Below are positions 1 to 13,361 of a stretch of DNA of 64,000 bases, one piece after another. The position numbers and the translations under genes are program-made. Source of the stretch: Gigaspora rosea. Taxonomy: Eukaryota; Glomeromycota; Glomeromycetes; Diversisporales; Gigasporaceae. Position 1 is the first letter of the stretch. Every line of letters starts with the position of its first letter. The notes under the pieces were generated by a model. It saw only the letters and a list, made by a program, of their open reading frames with translations. It had not been told where the DNA came from and did not search any database. The stretch covers positions 1-64,000 of the forward strand of contig QKWP01000619.1 of NCBI GenBank assembly GCA_003550325.1, given 5' to 3'.

Positions 1-40
1 TGAAAAAATGTCCAAAATGTCCACAAAACGTCCAATGTAC
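1..40. repeat. End fragment of a hAT-type MITE
   Basis: The sequence AAAATGTCCAAAATGTCCA...ACGTCCAA closely matches the right end of the complete MITE at 40084-40333. It interrupts the acyl-CoA oxidase pseudogene. Confidence 0.6.
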
Positions 41-41
41 T

Positions 42-1145
42 TTACTGCTCCGACGCATCCCGACCCGGAATTTTGGTGACCCTCCTGTATGAGTTGGTAC
101 TGGACAAATAATTATGATAGAACATTGTAAATTTACTGAAACTTGAGTATCCATGACCACCGCATGTTCTTCGGCAATCTTCAATAGAATCCACGGCTAT
201 TGTAGTGGTTAATGATTTAAAGACCACTGTTAGATGCGTATAAATCTGCGAGTGAAGATGTGTGAACTTTGTTCCTCGTATTGCTCATAAAAGTTAATAG
301 TTTCTCCAGTGAAATAAATAGCGATTACAGAGAATGACCTGTATTGTTGCATTATATAATCTAGAACTGTTGTTTCTACTATTCAGCTATCAGTATCCAA
401 TTAAACATAGATGTAAAAGTTGAGGAATAAATTAAAGCCCATCTGACAATATCGTTGGATTATCTTTATCAACAAATTGTCTTCTCACAGCAGAATACCG
501 AATAGCGATACACGTGCAAGAGCTACCACAGCATTTACTATAGTAAATGAACGTACAAAAACCATGATGGCATATGATAATTTTTCATTTTGTGGATTTA
601 TGTACTTACCGGTACTTTAGTGACTTGTGAATATTCGGAAAGCAAAGTTGAATCTCGGAATTCATACATGATTGAATAGCATGAAGCCATTGTCTATTAC
701 GTTAAATCTAAAAGTTTTATATTGTAAATATGTAGGGACATTCAAAAGCCACAAACGGATGAATTTAACGATGGTTTACACAAACTTTGGTCCAATATCA
801 TCAATGATGATTCCTGGTAAAGGTTTGTGACTTTTTATATCTCGAATTTGCACAATTAATTGGTGTGGACCCTTATCCTTTCCATTAATTATTAATCTTG
901 CCATTACAACCGCATGATTGCTAATAAAAATAACACATTAAAAGGGTAAAAAAAAAAAAAAAAAAGATTAGTTTTTCGTTTAAGCATAAAATTTGAACGC
1001 ACGTAGTTCTTCCCAGTCCACCAGCCCGTCATTTGGCAGCGATCAAATGAGGAGAAAGTATCTCAAACTCGTCTTTTTCAGGAATATAAGTGGATGTAGT
1101 TTCTTATCTTTGAAATTTTGGACCATGATCTAACTCAGTTTGTGC
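42..1145 (-). pseudogene. Acyl-CoA oxidase, central and C-terminal fragments
   Basis: Peroxisomal acyl-CoA oxidase (first, FAD-dependent step of beta-oxidation) is recognisable in pieces: ETTSTYIPEKDEF-type sequence near 1030-1100, [20 protein letters not shown] and [15 protein letters not shown] near 770-895, VRSFTIVNAVVALAR then AIRYSAVRRQFVDKDN near 470-560, LDYIMQQYRSF near 340-370, and CRRTCGGHGYSSFS near 140-175. Frameshifts and stops separate the blocks (for example a stop before ETTSTY and a frameshift before KSLTTT), so it is dead. The 3' end is cut by a MITE fragment at 1-40. The N-terminal part of the same gene lies at 12.0-12.5 kb, same strand. Confidence 0.85.
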
Positions 1146-1510
1146 ATAACATCAAATTATTTCGTATTTATCGCTGGTTTAAAAAATTTCTTTTTTGTTT
1201 TTCGGTTTCCAATGCATACAATACTTTATCATTTAATTTGATGAATAAGAATTTATCAAAAAATAAAACATACAAATAAAAAGATATAAAAAAATAAAAA
1301 TAAAAATAAATAAATAAAAGTAAAAATAGAATAAAATTAAAAAAAAATTAAAAAAAAAAATAAAAAATATAATAAAAATAAATAAAATAAAATAAAAATA
1401 GAATAAAATTAAAAAAATTAAAAAAAAATAAAAAATAATAATATAATAAAAAAAAATAAAAAATATAAATATAAATAAAAATAAAAAATAAAAATAAAAA
1501 TAAAATAAAC
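945..1510. repeat. A-rich low-complexity DNA
   Basis: A poly-A run (about 947-965) and a 250-bp stretch of AAAAATAAAAT type repeats (1258-1507). The long reading frames it produces are low-complexity Phe/Ile/Tyr strings, not genes. Confidence 0.9.
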
Positions 1511-3640
1511 ACACGGGCTTGGTGCTGCAAAAAGGAGTAAATTGGACAATGCTTCAAAAAAATTTTTATAAATCAATTTAAAATAAAACCTGGATCATTT
1601 TTACTTAAAACACAAAAGCAATTATATTAATAAAATTTTGTAGTATAGCTCTTTAAAATTTCTATTTTTTATATTAATGGGTATCCATTAGCTGTACTAA
1701 ATTTAGTACAAAAGGCTTAATTTAGTATAGTTAAAAAACTGAAATTTAAAAAATTTATTATTAACCTTATATTATATTTTTATAATAGTTAAATATATGT
1801 ATCCATTTAATCTATTTGCAATTTTAGAAGTATACTAGCATTTGGTATGTGCCTTCGGCACGTGGAAAGATATTTCAATATTATATATTTGTTATCTGTT
1901 TATATTGTTAAGTAAATTCTATTTTTATTTTAATTTGAAATTCATTTGCTAATATTATCGTTATAAAGTTTTTTGTCATTCTAGTTGTTGTATCATAGTA
2001 GAGATGTTTTGCTGTTTAGAATTCTTTAAAATTTATTTTTTGTATATCTGTAGTTATATCGAGTTAGAAAGCAATTATTTTGATTTTTTTTTTTAAATGT
2101 ACAGGATAAATTTTAAATTTATATAAAAGTTTTGTTACGAAGCTTATTATTTTAGTGTGATATAGCATATTAATGTTAAGATCGTATAATGTTTGATAAT
2201 AATTATTATAGTGCTATGATGTTCCAAAATTCTAATTGACAGTCAGATTATTTTTTTTAATCTATGTAAATTATAAGCTTATATTTTATATAGGGCTGCA
2301 AAGTTAATTTTTCAGTTTGCATAACATTGAATTAGAAAATTTTGGACTTTTTTTCAGATCTATTGGGTAATTCTAGAAAATTAAGATCACTATTGGGCAA
2401 TACCAGGAGACAAATTAAATAGCAAAAATGGAATAATTGGCACAATTGGAATTTAAAAATTTTTTTTTGAAAAATTGGATCAGCAGGCTATGCAAAAATC
2501 ATAATTTTATGCTGCAAAAGTTTTGTGATTATTGTAATTTATGTAAGTTTTTAGTTAATATATGGGTTAACATGTAACACATTTGTAAAAGTATCTTTTA
2601 ATTTGTTTTTTTGGGCAAGTATTCTTGAATGTTTTTTTTATGATTAATTTGTGATTTATCTAATAAATTATATTAGTTTGTAGTCTAGATATGAATTTGA
2701 ATTGACGGTTTAATGAATAAAAGTTCTGAATAAAGTAACAGGGTAGTCATTTTTATGTAATCATTAAATTTTAGGAATATTTTAATGTCAAATTTAGATA
2801 ATTGAGCATTTACTTATTTGTATATGTAATACAAATTCTTGGGTGAGGAAATAGCTAGTTGGAAAGTGCAAATTTTGGTTATTTTGCATTTGTCAACAAA
2901 GAATCTGAATATATACAAATAAAAAAAAGCAAAAATATATAAGACTAATGTTTGAATTATTGATCTTGATGTACTAATTAAAAATAATGGGAATGAAATT
3001 TTATATATAGTGAGTATTAATCTAATCTTGTAGTTTCTAATGTTAAGGTTTTTAATCCTTTCGTAATTTTTATCATGTGATGTGAATAAATATATTGGAT
3101 AGATTTTTTTATTTTTAAAATTGGTATAATATTATAATATTCTATAGTAATAATTTAAACTTAAAATAGAAATTATTTTACTCACAATTGTGTGTTAATG
3201 TAATTATATATTAATTATTTTTTTATATTATTTACTAAGTTTGCTTCTAATAAGTTTATTGTATTGTAATAAATTTTACTATATTATTTTCTTTATATTT
3301 CGATATAATTAATTGTCATTTGTATATAATAATATATAATTAATTTGTATGAAATTAACTATTCGAGTTATATTTTGTTGATAATATTTTTATAATGAAA
3401 ATATGCAATAGTGTATATATATATATATTATGGCTAAAATTTTTATAAAATTTTAAGTATTAAATGTTTGATAATTCATTTTTTTTATTTATTTTATTAT
3501 GCTCCTATTACACATTTACTAATCATATATAATATTATTTTTATTAATATGACATTAAATAAAATTACTGTTTGATTTTACATTACCAAGAAATATAAAT
3601 ATGACATATTACATAGAAGATTAATCATTTTTAACAGCAA
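1511..3640. other. No gene seen
   Basis: Extremely AT-rich DNA with short runs of AT repeats (for example 3414-3428). I see no coding signal, clear inverted repeat or RNA gene. Confidence 0.6.
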
Positions 3641-6480
3641 AACTTATTAACACGACCTTGTAAAAGCCAATTCTTAATTAGAAATTTGTTAGCATTAGTC
3701 TAAAACTTTCTGATTAACCGTGATCAAATCATTGCAACATAGCAATTTGTTACCCAAGCCAAATAGAAAATCTGAAACATCTTTACTACCTGCAATCGCA
3801 TAAATAACAAAATATATACATACATATCTCATCTCTCCTACTTGTAATCCACTTGATAGCTTTCTAATTACATTTTTATCACAAATATTTCGCTAACTAT
3901 ATATACATGTACTAGTCATGTACTTTTATGTTAATAATATTATATGATCCACAAAATAATTATAATAAAAAAAAAACAGAACCTTTTCAGCTTTTAATCA
4001 TATTTTATCACATAATTTTTTTGCTAACTGCACGTATACATACTTTTTTTACATCAATTGTATGAAGAGATATTTCAACAAACTTTCTAATTAAAAGTGA
4101 TGATGTTATCGTAACAAAGCAATCAGATACTTAAAACAACAGAAAACCCAAAAACACTTCCACTATCTGTAAACTGTATCACATAAAATTGAATCTATAT
4201 ACACATCTTACCTAGCAATCAATAAATCTTGAATCAAATTGTCTAAAACTTCTATCATGAAAGCTATCTTTAATCTATTTTATGGTGAATAGCTTTCTAA
4301 TTACATTTTATTACAAATATTTTGCCAACCACATATGTATGTACTTTTATGTTAATAATATCTTGTGATCCGCAAAATAATTAAAATAATTATAAAAAGA
4401 AACAGAACCTGTTCAGCTTTTAATCATATATTATCACTTAATTTTTTCGCTATCTGCACGTATACATACTTTTTTGCATCAATTGTATGAAGAGATATTT
4501 CAACAAACTTTTTAGTTAAAAGTGATGATGTTATCATGACGAAGCAATCAGATACTTGAGACAACAAAAAACCCATAAACACTTTCACTATCTGTAAACT
4601 GTATTGTATAAATCAAATCTATATACACATCTTACCTAGCAATCAACGAATCTTGAATCGAATTGTCTAAAACTACTATCATGAAAGCTATCTCTAATTT
4701 ATTTTATGGTGAATAGCTTTCTAATTACATTTTTATTACAAATATTTTGCCAACCATATATGTATGTACTTTTATGTTAATAATATCTTGTAATTTGCAA
4801 AATAATTAAAATAATTATAAAAAAAAAAACAGAACGTGTTCAGTTTTTAATCATATTTTATCACTTAATTTTTTTGCTATCTGCACATATACATACTTTT
4901 TTACATCAATTGTATAAAAAGATATTTCAACAAACTTTCTAGTTAAAAGTGATGATGATATTATAATGAAGCAATCAAATACTTAAGATAACAAAAAACC
5001 AAAAACACTTCCACTATCTGTAAAATGCATCATATAAAATTGAATCTTTATATACACCTTATCTAGCAATTAACAAATCTTGAATCAAATTGTCTAAAAC
5101 CTCTATCACAAAAGCTATCTTTAATTTATTTTATGGTAATCTATAAAAAATAAAAATAAATAAAAAAATGTTTGCTTTTTAATTACTTTACCATTATGTA
5201 ATTACTTCATCATTATATCACATACATATAATTACTACATCGCTATGCATACATACTCATAACATATTAATAATCATAATGCATATATACCATAACTCAT
5301 TACACAAATACAATTATAATAAATATACAATAACTTACACACCACTGGATCAGAAATTAACCAATCAAATCTATTTTAAAGGATAAATTCTAGTGACTAC
5401 ATAATGACAACATAACTACCAGATCAGAAATCAACTAATCAAAAGCAATTTACATTAATTATATGAAGAGATATTTCAACAAACCTTCTAGTTAAAAGTA
5501 ATGATATTATTGAGATGAAGCAATCAGCTACTCGAGATAACAAAAAACCCAAAAAAACCTTCTACTATCTGTAAACTGTATTATCAAATCTGATCTAGCA
5601 ATCAATGAATCTTGAATCAAATTGTCTAAAACTTCTATCATGAAAGCTATCTTTATTTTACGCAAAATAAAAAAAATCCTTACTTTTTAATTATGTTACT
5701 ATTATATAAATACTTCACATATGCATAATTACTACATCGTACATACATTATAATATATTAATAATCATACTGCATATATTTACCATAACTCACTATACAA
5801 ATACAATAATAATAAATATAATATACAATAACTTACACAATCACCAGATCAGAAATTAACCAATCAAAGGCATTTTAAAGTATAAAAATTCTGGTAGCAA
5901 TTAACAATCCATATAATGACAATATAATACATGTAACTACTGAATCAGAAATCAACTAATAAAAATACTTTACATCAATCATATAAAGAAATATTTCAAC
6001 AAACCTTCTAGTTAAAAGCGATAAGACAAAACAATCAGATACCCAAGACAACAAAAACCCCAAAAACATTTCTACTAACCATATCATATAACACCAAATC
6101 TATATACACATCTTATCTAGTAATCAACAAACCTTGAATTGAATCGTTTAAAGCTTCAATTACGAAGCTATCTTTAATTTATTTATAGTGATCTAAAAAA
6201 AAAATAAAAAAATACCTGCTTTTTAATTACTTTACTATTATGTAATTATTTCATCATTATATCATATTCGCATAATTACTATATCACTATGCATATATAT
6301 ATCATAAATATTAATTATCATAACATATACTTACCCACAATCACCGGATCAGAAATTAACCAATCAACGGCATTTTAAAGAATAAATTCTGGTGACGATT
6401 AATGATCTACATAATGACAATATAATACACGCATCTACTGGATCAGAAATAAACCAATTAAAAGCATTTTAAAAGCTCAT
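3640..6480 (-). repeat. Decayed tandem array (about 424-530 bp period) with a conserved ORF
   Basis: Five to six diverged units. On the minus strand each carries a block like VEVFLGFLLSQVSDCFV..TSSLLTRKFVEI (about 4040-4170, 4460-4600, 4880-5020, 5440-5570, 5940-6080; a more diverged one at 3650-3790) and a second block like IAFMIEVLDNLIQDLL (4212-4274, 4636-4700, about 5065-5120, 5590-5655, 6118-6180). Stops occur in some copies. The copy near 6040 has an in-frame loss of about three codons, which suggests past selection on the frame. In the first copy, splice-like sites (GCTAG then GTAAGA at 4211; TACAG) would join the blocks in frame. Protein not recognised. Confidence 0.6.
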
Positions 6481-7449
6481 TTTTTTTGGCAGTTAAAGAA
6501 TTACAAGTAGTAGAGTTGTTTTGACAAAATTTATATTATTAACTCAGAAATGAATCTAAAAATAAAAATTATTAAATTCTATAAAATATTTACTTATAAT
6601 AAAATTTAAATATTTAATATAAAATTTTAATAAAGCAATTTTTAATTTTGGTTTTAAAATTTAGTGAACTTGCACTACAGTACACCCCCTTTATGTATCT
6701 CAAAATTTTTCTAGGATAACCTCAGTTGTGTTACTAACAAAAAATGCTCCTCTCGCGATTTTACTAATATTCTAAAACTTTAACTCTAATTTTAACCCTA
6801 ATTCTAATTATTGTATTTATTTCACTAAAGTATTAAACCCTTTTAATTTAATATAAAATATTTAATAAAAATTAATTTTTATAAAACATTTTTAATATTT
6901 TATAATAATTTATAATAAAATTAAATTTTTAAAATAAAAATTTTTATTAAAAAATTTAATTAATTTTTAAAGTTTTAAACTAATTTATAATTATTAATAT
7001 ATTTTATTAAGTTAAACTTTATATTTTTTATTAAAGTTTGTAGTATTAATTTTTTGATTCTAATGATAATAAATTATTAAAGGTAGAGTTTACTCTATGT
7101 TAATCACTTGTAAATCACATGTAAATCACGTGATTTGATTGGCTAGTTTCGCATTGTCACCTGCAAAATTTATTTATCACCTACAAAATTCATTAACTAC
7201 GTAAGTAAATTTTTAATATGCCAACTTAGTTAATATGTTTTTTTTTTGATATTTTGATAAAACAAGTATTCAAAACCAGGTTTAGTGATATTTTATATAT
7301 AACTCATCCGTAGTGATTGTAATGTGTAATCTAATTTACATAGTAGAATCATAATTAGTATTATAAAAATGATTTATATATAATCTACCCTTAAATTTGA
7401 CCAAAATTACTAAAATACAGATATTTTATATTTAGTTTATATATATATA
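6481..7449. other. No gene seen
   Basis: AT-rich DNA with a few motifs shared with other repeats in the window (for example the segment at 7059-7080 resembles 59440-59470). Nothing coding. Confidence 0.5.
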
Positions 7450-8096
7450 CAGTCAACTCTCTATACTAAACTGCATGCTCTGGAGGTTTTTTTCTGTATA
7501 GAGTGAGTTCGCTTTATAAAGTTTACTCTCTATACCAAACAGTTTAGTATATAGAGCTAACCAATAAAATCATATGCATGTGATTAAGAATATTTTTTTT
7601 ATATAACGAAAGATTTATTTAATACTAAAAACTATAAAAGCATAATATTGATATGCACAATTTAAATCACTAAACTAATATAAAAAATAGTATATACAGT
7701 ATATACGTATATAAGTGCACATGTATACATATACAGTAGTGATTCTAGTTGAAATTAAAAAAAATTAGCTAAGCTGATTTTTTGACTCGGTCGGTCAATT
7801 TTTTCTAAAATCGGCTAGCTGATTTTATAAGTTCTTAACTTTGTATACATTATAAAAGAATTGACTAAATTAAACTAACAGTACTTTAACAGTACCTTGA
7901 CAATGACTTAGTAATTTTACATAAGATTTATTAGAAAAAAGCCAATAGTACTTCAACAGTACTTTAATAGCACTTCAATAGTGGCAAACTATAATTCATT
8001 TAAATTTTTTCAACTAAGCTAACTAAGTCAATAAAATTTCATTGAATCGGCTAGTTGAAAAATTTTGATAGACTAGAATAGAATTGTATCAGTTCT

Positions 8097-8395
8097 AAAA
8101 AAGACCAGTTCAGGACTGGCTCCAGACCAGGACTGTAGAACATTAAAGGACCAGTCCTTGTAAACATAACTGTGATATTCATATTTCCCAATCAAATTTC
8201 TTGATCATGTGTAACATAGATCATATGATGTTTGTTTACATCTAATAGTAAATAATTATATTATTTTTGGCTAATAAAATCTTATGTATTAAGATTGATG
8301 TAATCATTAGGAGACAAAAGAACCAGCATGTGACCGTAAACACTATGATAATGGTCCTCTTAGGGACCGGACGGACCGGACTAATACAGCCCTAG
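8097..8395. mobile_element. hAT-type MITE
   Basis: AGACCAGTTCAGGACTGG at one end and GGACCGGACGGACCGGACT at the other. The same GGTC/GACC-rich termini flank the hAT transposase remnant at 32.4-36.2 kb, so this is probably a deletion derivative of that family. Confidence 0.5.
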
Positions 8396-8453
8396 ACTAG
8401 AATCACTAATTTGAACATAGTTCTAAATTGATCATATGACTTCATATATAAGT

Positions 8454-8702
8454 CATATAGGGTCTTTGTCTTGAAAATGACCTTATAGGACTATGTAGAT
8501 CTTATGAAGAAAAATTAAAATTTCTGGCTATCCAGTAATCCAATTCAAATAAACATTTTTTTATTTTGTAGAGCTTAGTGAGTTTTACAAAATAAAAAAA
8601 AGGTTTATTTAAATTGGATTACTGGGTGGCTAGAAACTTTAATTTTTATCTATAAGATTTACATAGTCCCATAGGTCATTTTCAAGGCAAAGACCCCATA
8701 TA
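8454..8702. mobile_element. Near-perfect palindrome (foldback MITE)
   Basis: Arms of about 115 bp around a spacer of about 10 bp. The left arm starts TATAGGGTCTTTGTCTTGAA, the right arm ends TTCAAGGCAAAGACCCCATA. Confidence 0.75.
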
Positions 8703-8903
8703 ATAGTTTGTTATATAGAAATATGTATATAGTATCTAGCTAGTAAAAAAGAGTTCAGGTATGGTATAAAGAAATTTATTATTTTGGTTCAGTACAGCCA
8801 GCTTAAACTAATATAAAAAAATTCATTTTGCCAAATCAGGTTCACTATAACCCAATTTTGGTATAAGCAGGTTTGGTATAAAGAGAGTCGACTGTATATA
8901 TAT

Positions 8904-9214
8904 GGGACCTTTGCAGTAGAAAGGGCCGATACTGGTTTATATATAATTTTGAGAAAATCATGTTTGTTTTGTTCAAACTAATCTAAGTTAATCAAAATTT
9001 TTGTAATTTGATTAGTCCATTATATCAGGTAATCCCGTGATATATAAAACTCCCAAATAATTTTTTTTTAAATATCTTAAACTTTTTATTATACAAGTCA
9101 ATTTCTACTTATAATTAAAAAATGTAGCATGTATCAAAATTTGTCTAAATATAACAAAAACCTGATTTTCATTTTTGGGCAGTATTAGCCCTTTCTATTG
9201 CAAAGGGCCATATA
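8904..9214. mobile_element. Inverted-repeat MITE
   Basis: The left end GGGACCTTTGCAGTAGAAAG pairs with CTTTCTATTGCAAAGGGCC at the right. The interior is AT-rich and non-coding. Confidence 0.6.
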
Positions 9215-9217
9215 TGT

Positions 9218-9472
9218 GCTGCCATCAATAGAAATCAGGCAAACCAATATTTTGAAAAAAATTAGTGGTATAACTTTTACAGCTCATAGCTTATCAATGA
9301 ATTTTGAAGCTATTATTATTATATAATAGTCAAAAGTAAGCTTAAGACCTAAGCTTTCTTTTGACTACTAAATAATATTAATAGCTTTGAAATTCACTTA
9401 GCTATAAGCTGTAAAAGTTAAGGCATTAATTTTTTCAGAATGTTAATCTGCCTGATTTCTATTGATGGCAGC
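9218..9472. mobile_element. Foldback MITE, family also at 32943-33078
   Basis: Long arms beginning GCTGCCATCAATAGAAATCA and ending TGATTTCTATTGATGGCAGC. A shorter relative with CAATAAAAATTAGGCAGATT ends lies at 32943-33078. Confidence 0.75.
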
Positions 9473-10139
9473 CTATAAGTTATATATTTAAAAAAAAAAA
9501 ATTATTTATTGCTATAGCGATGTATTACTACTTCTAATTGACCAATCAGAATGCAGGATCAGATGTAACATGAAATCAAAGTGGACCAACTTTTTTTAAA
9601 ATTTTGACTATGAAACTACACTATTTTTTATTAAAAAAATTACTTCCGAAATTTTGTGTTAGGGTCTTCAAACTACGCACCTGCTATATTCTAACTCTAA
9701 TTATAACCCCTGTTATTTGGTTTGTTTTGATTAATGTAAAATCAAACCAAAAAAATGATTGGTTGATCAGAAGTGGCTATGGTGATAAATGATAATTGTC
9801 TTAAAAAAATATAATTATAAAAACTAAAATCTATAAATTTTATAAAATTTGAGTAAATTTTAATAAATTTATTTTTATTATAATTAGAAAAGCTACTTTA
9901 TAACTGGTTACAATCTAATCTATATTGACTTAATAAGATTTTTTAATATTAATTTATTTTTAAAATTAAATTTAATATAAATTTACTATTAGTTTACTAT
10001 TAATTTTCAATAAATTTTATATGTAAATTTATCCATTTTTTGATATATAACACTTTATAACAAATCTATTAATTTTATTTTAATAATTTTTCTAAAATCA
10101 AATATAGATTAAAAATAATTTATGTTTGAAAATAACTAA

Positions 10140-10760
10140 TTGTACATAGGTATTTGAACACATGTATAATACTTTGGATACTTATCACTTCACCAATACT
10201 TATTTCATAGACATAACATTTCACTAACAAAAATTCACCAACATGTTTATTTCACCAACAATTATTGTCACGGCTGATGCTGAAGTTGGCTGATGCTGAA
10301 GCTCAGGGGTCTCGATTGGAAACTATAAGCCCTGCTAAAATCCACATATACTCTATAAATATAAAATCTACACCCAAACCCTACCCTAACCCTATAAAAC
10401 AAAAGCGAAAAAAACATCCAAAAAAAAATTTTAAATTTTATATCAAAATAGGTCAAAGCTTCAGCATCAGCCAACTTCAGCATCAGCCGTGACAATTATT
10501 TTGCTGACAAGTTTATTTCACTGACAATTTATTTTACCGAAGCTCATTTTATAGACAAATTTCTTTTATAAATTCCACTAACCTTAACTCTAATTCTAGT
10601 CTGACTCTAACAACAATGACCAGAATTATTTTGTCGATGAAATGAATTTCGGTGAAATAAACTTTTGGTGAAATGGAAAATAAATGTCAACAAAATAACA
10701 TGTCAATAAAATGTTTCAGTGAAATGTTATATCTATAAAACGAGCGTCAGTAAGGTGAGC
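10140..10760. mobile_element. GACAA-motif foldback element with a nested Harbinger-like MITE
   Basis: The outer sequence is full of degenerate TTTCACCGACAA motifs on one side and their complements on the other. Inside is a 229-bp MITE (10266-10494) with about 39-bp inverted repeats (TGTCACGGCTGATGCTGAAG) and flanking TTA copies, typical of PIF/Harbinger. The long reading frames on both strands are by-products of this palindrome. A second copy of the whole combination is at 18646-19590. Confidence 0.65.
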
Positions 10761-11358
10761 TGAACTGAATAATTTTTATAAATTAAAAGATTTTTTTATT
10801 AAAATAAAAAATAATTTAATTAATATTAGGTTAGAGTAAGAACTGAAATAAGGAAGAGGAGTATAGTTTATACCAAAATTTTATAAGAAATTTTTTTCTT
10901 AGAGCCATAGATTGTTTCTTAAGCAAAATTTTAAGATACAATTAATTTTTGTTTTTTCTTTATATTTGTACAAAAATGATCTGCATACTGTATTTTTCTA
11001 TATGATTTGTATAGTACAGTATTTAAACACCCTGTGTACAAATAGAAATGCTCTTTATATTTTTATTATTTTTATTATTGGCAATTTCTATTTGTACATG
11101 AGGTATATAAAAAACCAACTAATATCTTCAATTTTAGATTATGAACCCATATTTTAGCTTCTAACAAAAAAAATTCTTGTGAAATTTTGGTATAAATAAC
11201 TTTTACCCTAATTTCAAACCCACTCTTACCATAACAATAAATGTGGGTTTATTCTTTTATTTATTTACTTGCATTTTACACAAAATTGTAAATTAAAAAA
11301 TTAAATACTCGTGTATAAACACTAGTATAAATTTATAAATTTTCTTTATCAATAGAAC

Positions 11359-11704
11359 TAAATCAAATCACTGGTGTTTAACACCAGTATGTGGTGTAAC
11401 ATGAAGATCAAAATCAAAAAATAAACAAAAAAAAATAAACAAAAGTTAAAGTTGATAAATGTTAAGTAAAAGTTAATAGTTAGGGTTAGGGTGAGGCATA
11501 GTATATAGTAAAATTTTACAAGAGGGGTTTTTTTAAAAAAAAGGTAGTTTCATAGATAAAATTTTAAGTTAAAAGGTATTTTTAAAAAATAGCAAAACAA
11601 CAAAAATTTTATATTACACCTGATCTTTATGTTACACTGCATTTAAAAAATTTGATTAGTGAAAATCATTGTGGTATTGAGCACCTGTAGTGTGATTTAA
11701 TAAA
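11359..11704. mobile_element. MITE with interstitial TTAGGG-like repeats
   Basis: The ends AAATCACTGGTGTTTAACACC and CACCTGTAGTGTGATTT are inverted. The interior holds TTAGGGTTAGGG. The same family, better preserved, sits twice in introns of the micro-exon gene (48426-48620, 49149-49345). Confidence 0.55.
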
Positions 11705-11999
11705 ACCGTTCTTTATTATTATATTATAAATTTATATTTTTAATTATTTTTTTACTATTATACTAACTTTAGTACATCAAATTTTGTGCAATATAAGTTT
11801 TGTTTATACAAAATTTTTATATATACTTTGACTAAAATTTTGCATAATAAAAATATTAGTATTAAAGTATATTTTAGCAAAGTTTTAAATAAAAATTATA
11901 TTTATTATTGCAAAATAATTTCTAAATTTAGTACAGAGAGCCAACGGATATTCTTAATAATTAATTTATCATAAAAATTGATTTTCTAAAAATCTTTTA

Positions 12000-12468
12000 T
12001 TTTATTTTGTTGAGTTATCCCCTTTTTAAAGCACCAAGGCCACATCTATAATTATGAATAATTACAGGTCCACTTATGCCAAATGCCAATTAGCTAATTG
12101 AAATTCCTCTATGCCCCAGTTATGAGTCCTAGATGTTTAAAACAACAAATTAATTAACGCCAATTTCTTTTATCATAAAATAAAGAAACAAAACTTATGC
12201 TACCAATTGAGCCAAGCCAATCTTTTATAATTCTTTAAAACATATTTAAGCAATTCGGTTCTTCCCACATGATAAATATTGCTTTTATCAAATGTAGGAT
12301 AGCTTTCCAAAACCTTCAAAATCATTTTTCTCCTAGAATATTCTTCGATTCCATACAATACCAATGCTAATTTTTTAAGATCAAATGTTGGTTTAGATCT
12401 TTCTATTGTTCTGATCCTTGAGAGTCTGAAGGAATTAGATGAGATGGGATTTTAATGTGGGAGGTCAT
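12000..12468 (-). pseudogene. Acyl-CoA oxidase, N-terminal exons
   Basis: A start codon at 12468 opens MTSHIKIPSHLIPSDSQ. After a one-base shift the classic acyl-CoA oxidase N-terminus follows: PTFDLKKLALVLYGIEEYS, RRKMILKVLESYPTFDKSN, IYHVGRTELLKYVLKNYKRL. A second exon after a TCTAG acceptor gives WGIEEFQLANWH, then in a shifted frame ISGPVIIHNY. It stops matching near 12000, where repeats begin. Together with the fragments at 42-1145 this is one gene split by about 11 kb of insertions, with the region between HNY and ETTSTY missing. Confidence 0.85.
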
Positions 12469-13361
12469 TTTGTACTTACTGTTTGAGAGTTAATAAATTG
12501 ATAAATTGGTAAATGTCAATTATATTTAGAGAAAAAAAATGCCTAATGATACATTAATAGAAAGGACTTTGAATATTGGATCCTTTTTCGAATTATAGTT
12601 AATGTCACAGTTCTCACGTGACAATTTGGTACAGATCAAAACAGATTTAGATGTCTCTTTTATCAAAAATCGCTTTAAGATAGGGTTAATGCATATGGTA
12701 TGAATAAATATTAGTGGATATATTAGCAAAATAATCAAAGGAAACTTTTGTTAGAACATTAAAAATTGTTTCCTATACTAATTTTTGAGTTATAAGCGAT
12801 TTTTGACAAAAGTAATGGTTGTTACATGAGAAACAGCATCAACCAAAATTTGATGCTTAACAATGTTATTCCCTAAATTATTGTTCTGTTAATATTAAAC
12901 TAACGCCGCAGGTTTTCGGTATGACATGTAAATTATAGATGGATATTAATAAACTGTCTGAATTAAGGAACAATGAATAAAGCATCATTGAAACTAGGCA
13001 TTGGGCTTTGGTGAGGCAATGGCAGAGATACAGGATAAAGGTACCATATTCCATTATTGGCATAATACAAGGGCGGCCACAAAACATTTTTCACTATCGC
13101 CCTTAGTTAAATTAGTAATTTTCTTGTACACTAGAAAGTTGTAATAAACCTTCAATAAAGTCTTCAGAACTCAATTCTATAAAATATAATTCAATAAGCT
13201 AGTAAGTTATTCAAAGCCGATGGCAAGTTTTACAAATATTCGTCTTCACATAAATTTCTCCCTCTTATCTCATCTTGAATTAACATTCGTGATTACTCTC
13301 TTATTGCATAATTGCTGAGACCAGATCACTCTTAAAATCGCTGCCTTAAATGAATTATTTA
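12469..13361. other. No gene identified
   Basis: A 69-codon frame on the minus strand (13087-12878) has somewhat less AT-biased codons, but I recognise nothing in it. The rest is AT-rich with no clear feature. Confidence 0.4.

Larger units (their letters stand above)
7450..8894. mobile_element. TA-flanked inverted-repeat element
   Basis: Starts CAGTCAACTCTCTATACTAAAC and ends with the imperfect complement GTTTGGTATAAAGAGAGTCGACTG, with TA on each side: a non-autonomous Tc1/mariner-like element. It contains two nested insertions (8097-8395 and 8454-8702). Confidence 0.7.

Noticed and set aside
1233-1557. Two overlapping open frames of 69-93 codons
   Set aside because: They are translations of an A-rich low-complexity run (Phe/Ile/Tyr only).
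4207-4213. TTGCTAG/GTAAGA as a zero-length (recursive) exon
   Set aside because: The sequence upstream is an open block of about 60 nt, so an ordinary exon end is simpler; most copies have lost the site.
10265-10495. Mirror-image 75-codon frames on both strands
   Set aside because: Both arise from the inverted repeats of a MITE; the shared ends of the two peptides reflect the palindrome.
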